Shown one piece after another: positions 17,922 through 25,782 of a stretch of 64,000 bases of DNA. Made by a program: the position numbers and the translations under genes. This DNA is from AP-15 sp963832875. GTDB lineage: Bacteria; Pseudomonadota; Alphaproteobacteria; ATCC43930; CGMCC-115725. Each line of letters starts with the position of its first letter. Position 1 is the stretch's first letter. A model generated the notes under the pieces. That model was not told where the DNA came from and ran no database searches. It saw only the letters and a list, made by a program, of their open reading frames with translations. The stretch lies in NCBI GenBank assembly GCA_963832875.1, contig CAWHWB010000001.1, forward strand, positions 1 to 64,000. Reading direction: 5' to 3'.

Positions 17922-19112
17922 ATGAGCAGCCGGACGGTCATGCAATTCGATGGCGCACTGCGCCGCTGGGGGCAGTCCTCGACCAACCTGGCCTCGACCA
18001 ACCTGGCCTCGACAAATCTGGCGCCGGCAAACCTGGCGCTCGACGCCGCGCCGGCCGCGGGCGAGGCGGTGTCGGGCTCGCCGCCGGTGTTCATGGTCGG
18101 CAACAGCCCGGCCATGCTCGAAATCTTCGACCAGGTGCGCCGTTTCGCCACCTGCGATGTGCCGGTGCTGATCACCGGCGAGAGCGGCACCGGCAAGGAA
18201 TTGGTCGCACGCGCGATCCACGAGCGCTCAGCGCGCTCGCGCGGACCCTATGTCGCGCTCAATTGCGCGGCGGTGCCGGCGACCCTGATCGCCTCCGAGC
18301 TGTTCGGCTACGAGAAGGGGGCGTTCACCGGCGCCACCGGGCGCAAGCACGGGCACATCGAGCACGCCCATCGCGGCACCCTCTTTCTCGACGAGATCGG
18401 CGACATGCCGATCGACCTGCAAGGTCTGCTGCTGCGGTTTTTGCAGGAAGGCGAGATCCTGCGGGTCGGCGGGCGCCAGCCGGTCAAGGTCGATGTGCGG
18501 GTGGTGGCGGCGACCAATGTTCGGCTGCGCGAGGCGATCGCCGCCGGCCGGCTGCGCGAGGACCTCTATTATCGGCTCAACGTCTTGGCCTTGCAGCTGC
18601 CCGCACTGCGCGAGCGCGACGGCGACGTCGAGGTGCTGGCCACCTATTTTCTGCGCCAGATCGCGCAGGAGCTGGGGCGCGAGTTCAACGGCTTCGCGCC
18701 CTCGGCGTTGGCCGCGATGGTGGCTTACCCATGGCCAGGCAACGTGCGCGAGCTGATCGCCACGCTGCGCCGCGCCGCGGTCTTGGCCAACGGCCCGCTG
18801 ATCGAAATCTCCGACCTGCGGCTCGAGCTGCATCCCTCTGCGGCGCGGCCGAACCCGGCAGCGCGCGTGTCGCGAATGCGCCCGGCGATCCGGCCGAAGC
18901 CGGGCAGCGAGGGCGAGCGCGACGCGATCCTGCAGGCATTGCAGGAGAGCCGGTTCAACATTACCCGCGCGGCCCAGCTGCTGGGCGTCGCCCGCGCCAC
19001 CCTCTACCGCATGCTGCAGCGCAACCGGATCGAGCTCGCGCAGCACTATCTGGTGCAGCCGGACGAGCCGGCGCCAGAGGCGTCGGAGCAGAATGCTGGG
19101 GAGCCGGGATGA
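17922..19112 (+). CDS. sigma-54-dependent transcriptional activator without receiver domain
   Basis: A 396-residue enhancer-binding protein. After a short N-terminus with four STNLA-type repeats (about residues 20-40), the AAA+ domain has Walker A as TGESGTGKELVARAI, the sigma-54 contact loop as YEKGAFTGATG, Walker B as TLFLDEIGDMP, and the arginine finger region as RLREDLYYRLNV. A Fis-type HTH closes it (NITRAAQLLGVARATLYRML). There is no receiver or GAF domain, so activity is constitutive or controlled by another protein. Start at 17922 is chosen for the GGGGGG run eight bases upstream. It probably activates the flanking sigma-54 promoters. Confidence 0.9.
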   Translation: MSSRTVMQFDGALRRWGQSSTNLASTNLASTNLAPANLALDAAPAAGEAVSGSPPVFMVGNSPAMLEIFDQVRRFATCDVPVLITGESGTGKELVARAIHERSARSRGPYVALNCAAVPATLIASELFGYEKGAFTGATGRKHGHIEHAHRGTLFLDEIGDMPIDLQGLLLRFLQEGEILRVGGRQPVKVDVRVVAATNVRLREAIAAGRLREDLYYRLNVLALQLPALRERDGDVEVLATYFLRQIAQELGREFNGFAPSALAAMVAYPWPGNVRELIATLRRAAVLANGPLIEISDLRLELHPSAARPNPAARVSRMRPAIRPKPGSEGERDAILQALQESRFNITRAAQLLGVARATLYRMLQRNRIELAQHYLVQPDEPAPEASEQNAGEPG

Positions 19113-19228
19113 ACCCGTCGCGGCCTGACCGCGGCAACCGGGCCGGGTGCGGATCGGCGGGCTTGCGCAGCGCCGCAGGGCCTGGCGCCGGAACAGCGGC
19201 GGGTGTGGCGCCGGGTGCGACACGACAG

Positions 19229-19261
19229 CTGTCTCAGCGCGATACGCCGCAACTGTCTCAG
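19229..19261. promoter_or_regulatory. paired CTGTCTCAG sites, probable enhancer
   Basis: CTGTCTCAG occurs exactly at 19229-19237 and 19253-19261, 24 bases apart, about 90-120 bases upstream of the -24 element at 19352. A degenerate third copy (TGTCTCG) is at 19332-19338. Shared core and geometry with 16194-16224. Confidence 0.65.
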
Positions 19262-19351
19262 TCGAACACGGTACTGCAAAAGAGATTAACAATTCGTTAC
19301 CAAGAGACTGAATTTGTTACGGTTTCGCCAGTGTCTCGACCGGCCGGGAGT

Positions 19352-19367
19352 TGGCATGTCGATTGCT
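19352..19367 (+). promoter_or_regulatory. sigma-54 (-24/-12) promoter of the matrix operon
   Basis: TGGCATG-TCGA-TTGCT matches the -24/-12 consensus with one mismatch and correct ten-base spacing between GG (19353-19354) and GC (19365-19366). It lies 137 bases before the ATG at 19504 and probably drives the repeat-protein gene and the genes after it. Confidence 0.8.
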
Positions 19368-19503
19368 GGTCAGCAGGGGTCGGCGTGTGAGCGCGCGAGA
19401 GACCCGATCGGCGGGAATGCCGCCGGCGGGGCTCGCAACCAAAGCAGGCAGGCGTGTCACTGTTTCCGCCGCAGGGGCGGGGAAAAGGAAAAGGAAAGAC
19501 GTT

Positions 19504-21226
19504 ATGCGGAACCTCTTACTAGCAACTTGCGCGGCCCTCGCCCTGAGCGCCGGCGTCACCGTGGCGCAGGCCCAGACAACGACGAGCAACTCGGCCACCA
19601 AGCACAGCACGGCGGTGACGGCCACCGGCAACACCACCACCGTCTCCCCGAGCAAGACGACGACGGTCACCAAGAACCCGACGACCACGGCGAGCGGCAC
19701 CAGCAGCGCGGCCTCGACCAACGGGGGCACCTCGGTCAGCAAGGGCAACGGCAACACCAACACCGCGACCAAGACCACGACCACAACGGTCACGCCGACC
19801 ACCACTGACACCAACAATGGCGCCGCCGCCAGCAAGGGCAGCACCGCGGTTCAGGCCAACGGCAACAGCCTGCTCTCGGGCAACACCAAGACGACGACCA
19901 CCTCGGTCAGCAAGACCAACACCACCACCAGCACCCCGACCACCACCTCGAGCGGCAACAGCTCGAGCGCCACCAACGGCAGCACCTCGGTCAGCAAGGG
20001 CAACGGCAACACCAACACCAAGACCACGACCACAACGGTCACGCCGACCACGACCAATAGCGGCGCCACCGCCAGCAAGGGCAGCACCGCGGTTCAGGCC
20101 AACGGCGACACGCTCAACGCCAACAAGACCAGCACCTCCGGCAACACCACCTCCGGCGCCGCCAGCCCGGCCGCCAACAACGGCAGCACGGCGGTCAGCA
20201 AGGACAACGGCAACACCAACACCAAGACCACGACCGCGGGCGGCTCCGCCTCCGGCAGCGGCGTCAATGCCGGCTCGACCAAGGGCGGGACCAGCACCGC
20301 GGTCGAGGCCAACGGCAACACGTTGAACGCCAACAAGACCATCACCACCACCAAGACCACCACCAGCAACAGCAGCACCGCCGGCACGGGCAGCCCATCC
20401 GCCAACAATGGCGGCGTTGCCGTGAACAAGGACTCCGGCAACACCAAGACGGTGTCGGTCAGCAAGACCAGCACCAGCACGCCGACGGCGACCAACAGCG
20501 GGACCGGCGCGGCCGCCACCAACGGCAGCAAGTCGGTCAACGTCAGCGGCAACACCACCGCCTCCAACAACACCAAGACCACGGACGAAGCGGCCTCGTC
20601 GACCGGCAGCATGGGCGGCACCGCGGCGGCGACCAACGGCGGCAAGGCGATCAACAACAACAACAGCAAGACCATCTCGGTCAGCAAGACCAACACCACC
20701 ACCAAGACCAACACCAGCACCGCCTCGGCGACCGGCGCCGGCGGCAATTCGGCCAACAATGGAGGCAGGAACACCGTCACCGGGTCGTACAACACGACCA
20801 ACACGATGAACAACAACAGCAGGACGACGACCACGTCGACAATGAACAACAACAGCAAGACCAACAGCAGCACCAACACCAACGACAGCATCAACGTCAA
20901 GGCGGCGCTCGCCGAACTCGGTGGTGGGCAGCGGCACGCTGGCCAACACGACGACCGACACCCGCTCGTTCAGCGTCACCACCGGCCAAGGCTCGACGTT
21001 CAACAACGCGTCGATCGCGGGCAACAAGTACATCTCGAAGGGCGCCGGCGGGTACAGCGGCAGTGTGTCGATGAGCTACTCGATGGGCGGCCAGGGCATC
21101 CTGCAGGCTGCGCAGAACACCGGTGCGGGATCGGTGCAGCAGAACTCGGTGGCGTTGACCTCGTCGGTCGGCGGCAACGGCGGCGGGTTGAACGGCTTCA
21201 GCCCGAGCAGCAACACGATCCACTAA
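19504..21226 (+). pseudogene. Asn/Thr-rich repeat protein (amyloid- or adhesin-like), one frameshift near the C-terminus
   Basis: An exported protein: MRNLLLATCAALALSAGVTV leads to cleavage after AQAQ. About 450 residues follow of almost only Thr, Asn, Ser, Gly, Ala and Lys, arranged as roughly ten imperfect repeats of 34-47 residues with a core like GSTAVxxNGNTxN. The first frame runs to 21255, but from about 20920 the coding frame shifts: VGSGTLANTTTDTRSFSVTT to GGLNGFSPSSNTIH, ending at 21226. An extra G near 20925 explains it. The shifted tail carries ILQAAQNTGAGSVQQNSVAL, related to the next two exported proteins. Composition and repeats resemble CsgA/FapC-like fibre subunits; this is inference. 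Confidence 0.7.
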
Positions 21227-21300
21227 CAAGAACTTTAGCAAGAACCTTCGCTTGAAGCGGTCCGCATCGCCGGTTCGCCGGCGGTGCGGGCGTCGCTTCG

Positions 21301-21348
21301 CAAAACGCCCGCTCACCAAAACGCCCGCTGGCCAAAACGCCCGCTGGC
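21301..21348. repeat. 16-bp tandem repeat, three copies
   Basis: CAAAACGCCCGCTGGC repeats at 21301-21316 (with TCAC ending), 21317-21332 and 21333-21348, with a partial fourth copy after. It lies in the short gap between the repeat-protein gene and the next gene, 25 bases before its ATG. Copy-number change would alter the spacing between the two genes. Confidence 0.8.
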
Positions 21349-21373
21349 CAAAACGAACGACAGGGTAAAACAC

Positions 21374-21745
21374 ATGAAAGCATCCGCGATCTGGGCCGCC
21401 GCGTCGCTTTTCGCAGCGACGCTCGGTGTTTCCGGCTCATGCCTCGCGGCCGGGGGTGAAACGCCGGCGACCTCAGCGGCGCTGATCAAGGCGTTGATGG
21501 GAAAGGCGATCCCCAGCGCCGAGCTCGGTCGGGAACACGGCCGCGGCCTTTCCGTCAATGTCAACGGCTCAGCGCTCAACAACGCCAATTCCACCAATAA
21601 CAGCGTCATCGACAGCCCGATCACCGGCTCCATCGAGAACGATCATTCGATCAGCAACAATGTCGGCATTACCTCGGTCTTGCAGAATTTGGGGAACAAT
21701 TCGGTTTTGCAGAGCAGCACCACGATTAATATTAGTGTTCATTGA
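21374..21745 (+). CDS. small exported protein of the matrix cluster
   Basis: A 123-residue protein with signal peptide AIWAAASLFAATLGVSGSCLA. The mature part is Asn/Ser-rich (SALNNANSTNNSVIDSPI) and ends ITSVLQNLGNNSVLQSSTT followed by INISVH. That C-terminal motif recurs in the repeat protein and in the protein at 22541. An AGGG sequence lies about ten bases before the ATG. It probably is secreted as a minor fibre component or nucleator; function is inferred only from context. Confidence 0.7.
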   Translation: MKASAIWAAASLFAATLGVSGSCLAAGGETPATSAALIKALMGKAIPSAELGREHGRGLSVNVNGSALNNANSTNNSVIDSPITGSIENDHSISNNVGITSVLQNLGNNSVLQSSTTINISVH

Positions 21746-21776
21746 CCTCAGCCGGGATTTGTCGTAGGGTATTGCT

Positions 21777-22515
21777 ATGAAGATCGGGAGTTGGACAAAG
21801 CGGCGGCCGGTCGTCTCGGCATTCTGGCCGGGCGCGATGCTGCTCGCCGGAGCGGTCAGCCCAGCGCTCGCCGGATCGATGTATCTCGATCTCGGCGCCG
21901 GGGTGGGCGGCGGCGGCGCGATGTCGCTCAATGTCCAGAGTTTTCAGGAGCAGAAGTACCAGGCGACGATCGCCCAGGAACACGATTTTTCCTGCGGCTC
22001 GGCCGCGCTCGCGACGCTGCTAAGCTACAATTACGGCATCCCGGTCAGCGAGACCGCGGTGTTCAACGACATGATCTTGAACGGTAACAAGAAAGTTATC
22101 AGCGAGTCGGGTTTTTCGCTGCTCGACATCAAGAATTATTTGACCCGGCGCGGCCTCGAGTTCGAACGGCTATCGCGCGCCGTTGAGCAAGCTCGCCGAG
22201 GTCCGGCTGCCGGCGATCGTGCTGCTGAACGTGCGCGGCTACAAGCATTTTGTCGTGCTCGAGGGGATCGAGAACGAGCGCGTGCTGCTCGCCGATCCGG
22301 CCAACGGGATGCGCAGCGAACCGATCGGGGTCTTCCAGTCGCAGTGGAGCGGGATATTTTTTCTGGTTTTGAGCCATGTCGATCAGGGCCAGCACAGCTT
22401 CAACAGCGACCAGAAATGGGCGTCCGCGCCGGCCCCGCCGTGGGGGTTGACGCGTTACGCGCTCGATCTCGCCACCTTGTCGCAGCCGGGTCTTCTCAAC
22501 TTGTTCCGGTTCTAA
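21777..22515 (+). pseudogene. C39 family peptidase (FapD-like), one frameshift
   Basis: A secreted C39 peptidase of about 246 residues when one base is removed near 22164 (GAACGG to GAAGGC restores EGYRAPLSKLAEV). The signal peptide covers the first 32 residues (ending VSPALAG). All catalytic elements are present: oxyanion Gln and Cys in QEHDFSCGSAALATLL, His in VRGYKHFVVLEG and Asp in LLADPANG; the last two lie beyond the frameshift. C39 peptidases near fibre genes, such as FapD in Pseudomonas, act on amyloid subunits or their export. Only 31 bases separate it from the preceding gene. Confidence 0.78.
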
Positions 22516-22540
22516 GAAATGTGTCCCACGGGAGGGCGAC

Positions 22541-23296
22541 GTGACCTGCCTGCCAGCGCTGCTCACGGCCTCGGTCGTGATTGCGGCAAGCCTGCTCGGG
22601 GGATGCTCGGACAATGCCATCGGCACCGGCGGCGGGGGAAACCCCTCCGGGCCCCCGGCCGCAGAGCAGGCAGCGCCGCAGCCGACCGGCCAACCAACCG
22701 GCCGACCGACCGAGCTATCAACCAGCCAATCCGTGGGCCAGCGCCTGGCCAGTGCTGCGCTCGACGATCAGGGCCTCAGCCAAATCCGCGGGGGGTTCGA
22801 AACCAGTTCCGGGGTGGTGCTGAACTTCGCCTTTCAACAGGCGACCTTTGTCAATCACAGCTTGGTGCAGAACGTCGTGGTGCCGACCTTGACGATTTCA
22901 CCGGGCCAGGGAATGACCTCGATCGCCGGCGCGTCGCCGGTGGGGGGCGCCTCACCCCCGAATGTGAATGTCACCTCGCTGACCGGCCTCGGCGTATCGG
23001 CGCAGAGCCAAGCCGCGTTCAGCGGGGTCACGATCCTGCCCAACGGCACGGTGCAGACGCAGGTCAGCGCCGCTGCCCCGGTGGTCCAGGCGCTGGTCAA
23101 CAGCGGCATGACCTCGATTGTCAGCAATCTTGGCAGCGGCGGGCTGACCAGCGTCATCAGCAACACCGCCAACAACCGGGTGGTGCAGCAGATGACCACG
23201 ATCAACATCGGGGTCACCGGGCTGTCGGGCCTGCTGCAGCAGAGCATTCCCGCCACGGTGCTCAATCGACTTTCCGGGCCGAACGCGTTTCGATGA
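22541..23296 (+). CDS. predicted lipoprotein of the matrix cluster
   Basis: A 251-residue protein starting at GTG 22541 behind GGAGG. Lipobox LLGGC (IAASLLGGCSDN) predicts lipidation, followed by a Pro/Thr/Gln linker. Then comes DDQGLSQIRGGFETSSG and VVLNFAFQQATFVN, a block I have seen in proteins encoded near C39 peptidases. The C-terminus has TSIVSNLGSGGLTSVISNTA and VVQQMTTINIGV, sharing the motif of the protein at 21374. It begins 25 bases after the peptidase and probably belongs to the same operon. Exact role unknown. Confidence 0.72.
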   Translation: MTCLPALLTASVVIAASLLGGCSDNAIGTGGGGNPSGPPAAEQAAPQPTGQPTGRPTELSTSQSVGQRLASAALDDQGLSQIRGGFETSSGVVLNFAFQQATFVNHSLVQNVVVPTLTISPGQGMTSIAGASPVGGASPPNVNVTSLTGLGVSAQSQAAFSGVTILPNGTVQTQVSAAAPVVQALVNSGMTSIVSNLGSGGLTSVISNTANNRVVQQMTTINIGVTGLSGLLQQSIPATVLNRLSGPNAFR

Positions 23297-23419
23297 ATGC
23301 GCCGCGATGTGCCGACCGCAAATAGCCGATCCCGGCAATGTTCGCGGCATGAACTTTGCTCGAATCCTGGCGTTTGCGCCGTCGAGTGACCGCTTTGCCC
23401 AGCGGGAGGGGAAGCCGCG

Positions 23420-23755
23420 ATGATCGAGGAAGCCGGACCAAGGGAGCCTAGAGGCAGAAAAATGCCGCTGCTCGGCTGGGTCGTGACCCTGGCGCTCGCG
23501 GTCGGCGGATTGTCGACCGGCTGTGCCGCAGCGGAGTTGGGACCAGCACGCCCGGCCGGGCTTCCCGAATTGCTGGCCAGCGTCACCATTCTGTCCGACG
23601 CCGCGATGGCCAACGAGAAAGCGACCGGGCTGCAGATCCCGGGCATCCTGAACGATCCGACCGGTCGTCAACGGGTGCTGCTATGGGACGAGTTCCGGGT
23701 CCCGCCGCAGCAGTTGGCCCCCGCGACCGAACCCACCGTCAGCACCGGCAAATAG
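23420..23755 (+). CDS. small exported protein of the matrix cluster
   Basis: A 111-residue protein with a hydrophobic signal segment (GWVVTLALAVGGLSTGCAAA) that ends in a possible lipobox STGC. The mature part has LSDAAMANEKATGLQIPGI and GRQRVLLWDEFRVPP. The start at 23420 follows GGGAGGGG; 23462 is an alternative. It is the last plus-strand gene of the cluster and converges with the outer-membrane protein gene. No family recognised. Confidence 0.6.
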   Translation: MIEEAGPREPRGRKMPLLGWVVTLALAVGGLSTGCAAAELGPARPAGLPELLASVTILSDAAMANEKATGLQIPGILNDPTGRQRVLLWDEFRVPPQQLAPATEPTVSTGK

Positions 23756-23855
23756 GCGTCACCGCCCGCCGCGCCGGCTCGTGCCCGGTGCGGCGGAGCC
23801 GCTGCCGGAGGGCGCCCCGGTCGCGCCGGATCTATGCCGGCACGGCCCGGCCGGC

Positions 23856-25439
23856 TCACAGCGAGAATCGGTACGGCAGTTCGAGTAAGACCTTCGCCAC
23901 CGGCGCGTTTTGGCCGGCACCGATCCCGACGCTGAGGTTCAATCGCGTCGACTGAGTGAGCTGATAGCCAAGGCCAAAGTTGAAGGTGCCGAACGAATAA
24001 GGCGACCCGGCGATCGCCTGATGATTTTCGTATGCGGTGAACACGTGTTCCTGCTGGTAGCTGAAGGTCAGGGCCGCGCGGTCGTTGAGTGCGAAGCCGA
24101 TGCCGAAGGTTACCGCCGGGTTCTCGCCCGGCTGCAGATAGGCGGGTGTCGCCGGACCGCCCTCGACGCTCTGGATGCCGACCGTGCGGCCCAGATTATG
24201 GATGTCCTGGAAATTGGCGAACAATACGCCGGGTGCGGTGGGCATCAGCACGGTCAGGCTCGGCTCTGCCGCGTAAAAGCCGGTCCCGGTCGCCAACTTG
24301 GTCGGCTGCCCCTCCAGGAACTCGCCGTTCGGATCGTTGACAGTGATGATCGGGACCTGAAACGGGCTGATCCCTGTCGCCGTTTTGAACAGGAAGTTGC
24401 CGACAAAGATCGGCCAGCCGTTGTCGCCGGAATTGAACTGATAGCTGGTGCCGAACTGCAAGTCGCCGATGCCCACCCCGGTGGCGTTGACGTTCAGCAG
24501 CTGGGCGCTGGTTCCTACCGGGATCAGGCTGATGGTGTTGCCGGTGTTGTAGACATAAGGGACCTTTACGTTGATCTCCCACCGGTCGGTGATCCCGTAA
24601 CGCCCGGTCAGCGCCGCGGTGGTGATGTTCTGCTCGACGCGATTGGCAAAGATGTTGCCGAAAGTGATGCCAGGAATGATCTGGAAACCGTTGACCCCGA
24701 GCTCGTTCTGCGACCAGTAGTCGTATTCGATCGACGGGTCGATGATGAACTGGCCCTTCGGGGTCAGCACTCCGCCCACATTCGACAGGGCGGGCGCGGT
24801 CTCCACCACTTGCTTGGCCTGCTGCTGCGCCGCCGAGGGACCGGCGATCGGCGCCGATTCACCGCTCGCCGGCGGTGCGGGCGCGGGCGCCGCTCCGCCT
24901 TGGGATGCGGCGGGAGCAGGTGTCGCCGCAGTGGACGGCGTCTGGGACGGGGTTTGCGCGACCTCGAGACCGGAAGAAGGCGCCGCGGGAACGGAGGATG
25001 CGATACCGGGCGGAGCGGGGCTGACGGTTTCGAGCCCGGTCGCCCGAATCTTTTGCAGCTGTTGGTCGAGCAGCTGGTTTTTGCGGTCGAGCAGCCGGCT
25101 TTTGCGGTCGAGCTCGAGCACCTGCTGGTGAAGCTTGTCCTCCTGCTTTTTGAGGGCGGAGATCTCCTTTTGGACGGTCGCGCGCAACTGATTGAGATCA
25201 TCCGTCGCGGAATCCGCGAATGCGCCGTGCGGCAGCGCGACCAAGGCCGCGCCGCCGAGAAGCAGCGCCGGAACCGTGGCTCGCAGGCACCCCGGCACTG
25301 CGGTGATGCTTCGCCCGTCGCTCGGGGACCGCCGGTCGGCAACCGAGTAAAATCGGGGTTCGGCGGCGGCCGACATCGCATTGCCCGGGCCGGTCGGGCA
25401 AAATCGCCGCCGAGACTGGATCAAAAACAGGCGCCACAT
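23856..25439 (-). CDS. FapF-like outer-membrane beta-barrel with N-terminal coiled coil
   Basis: A 527-residue protein (or 506 if it starts at 25376). After a signal ending near GAFADSATDD comes a heptad coiled coil (LRATVQKEISALKKQEDKLH onward, about residues 85-135 of the long form), a Pro/Ala/Gln-rich linker, and a C-terminal half of amphipathic strands (FIIDPSIEYDYWSQNEL to LPYRFSL) like the MetA-pathway transporter/FapF barrel. FapF exports amyloid subunits through a barrel gated by a trimeric coiled coil. The gene is convergent with the matrix operon rather than within it. No clear ribosome site separates the two starts. Confidence 0.75.
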   Translation of the reverse strand: MWRLFLIQSRRRFCPTGPGNAMSAAAEPRFYSVADRRSPSDGRSITAVPGCLRATVPALLLGGAALVALPHGAFADSATDDLNQLRATVQKEISALKKQEDKLHQQVLELDRKSRLLDRKNQLLDQQLQKIRATGLETVSPAPPGIASSVPAAPSSGLEVAQTPSQTPSTAATPAPAASQGGAAPAPAPPASGESAPIAGPSAAQQQAKQVVETAPALSNVGGVLTPKGQFIIDPSIEYDYWSQNELGVNGFQIIPGITFGNIFANRVEQNITTAALTGRYGITDRWEINVKVPYVYNTGNTISLIPVGTSAQLLNVNATGVGIGDLQFGTSYQFNSGDNGWPIFVGNFLFKTATGISPFQVPIITVNDPNGEFLEGQPTKLATGTGFYAAEPSLTVLMPTAPGVLFANFQDIHNLGRTVGIQSVEGGPATPAYLQPGENPAVTFGIGFALNDRAALTFSYQQEHVFTAYENHQAIAGSPYSFGTFNFGLGYQLTQSTRLNLSVGIGAGQNAPVAKVLLELPYRFSL

Positions 25440-25782
25440 GTCATGCGGTCCGCTAGCGGGCTGGCTTCTCGGCTTAGGCCGACGCTGTCACAATAGCGCG
25501 TTTCCGCTGGGCCGGCGAGCGCAATTCCACCGTTGCGCACCCGCCAGCCGGCACCCGGCTCGATCGAGCCGCGCCCACGCGACAGACTGAGAGTGATGGT
25601 AAATATTTCTGAAAATCCCGGCGTGCTGCCGGCTGCCGGAATGTCAAAGTTCGGACCTGCGGGCTCGCGAGCGGGGCGCCGCCCGCGAACGAGGCCGCAT
25701 CCGCCCAGGCGAGCCGCCCCTCCCCTCTCCGCCCCGCCCCGTGCTGCGACGGCCGCCGACGGCGAGGTCCATCCTCGTCCGG
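25440..25782. other. intergenic region, no gene seen
   Basis: 343 bases between two minus-strand genes. It should hold the promoter of the barrel gene, but no convincing -24/-12 element or GTCTCA pair is visible on the minus strand. The left part is GC-rich; AAATATTTCTGAAAATCC at 25602-25619 is the only AT-rich patch. Confidence 0.4.

Noticed and set aside
19519..21033. Long minus-strand open frame (504 codons) opposite the Asn/Thr repeat protein
   Set aside because: Its translation is an artefact of the repeated ACC/AAC/GGC codons on the other strand. The plus-strand frame has a signal peptide, promoter and ribosome context.
23297..23419. A fourth sigma-54 promoter (CTGGCGTTTGCG)
   Set aside because: The distance between GG and GC is too short for a -24/-12 element.
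23910..25496. 528-codon plus-strand open frame opposite the barrel protein
   Set aside because: Arg/Gly-rich translation without domains; the minus strand has signal peptide, coiled coil and beta-barrel pattern.
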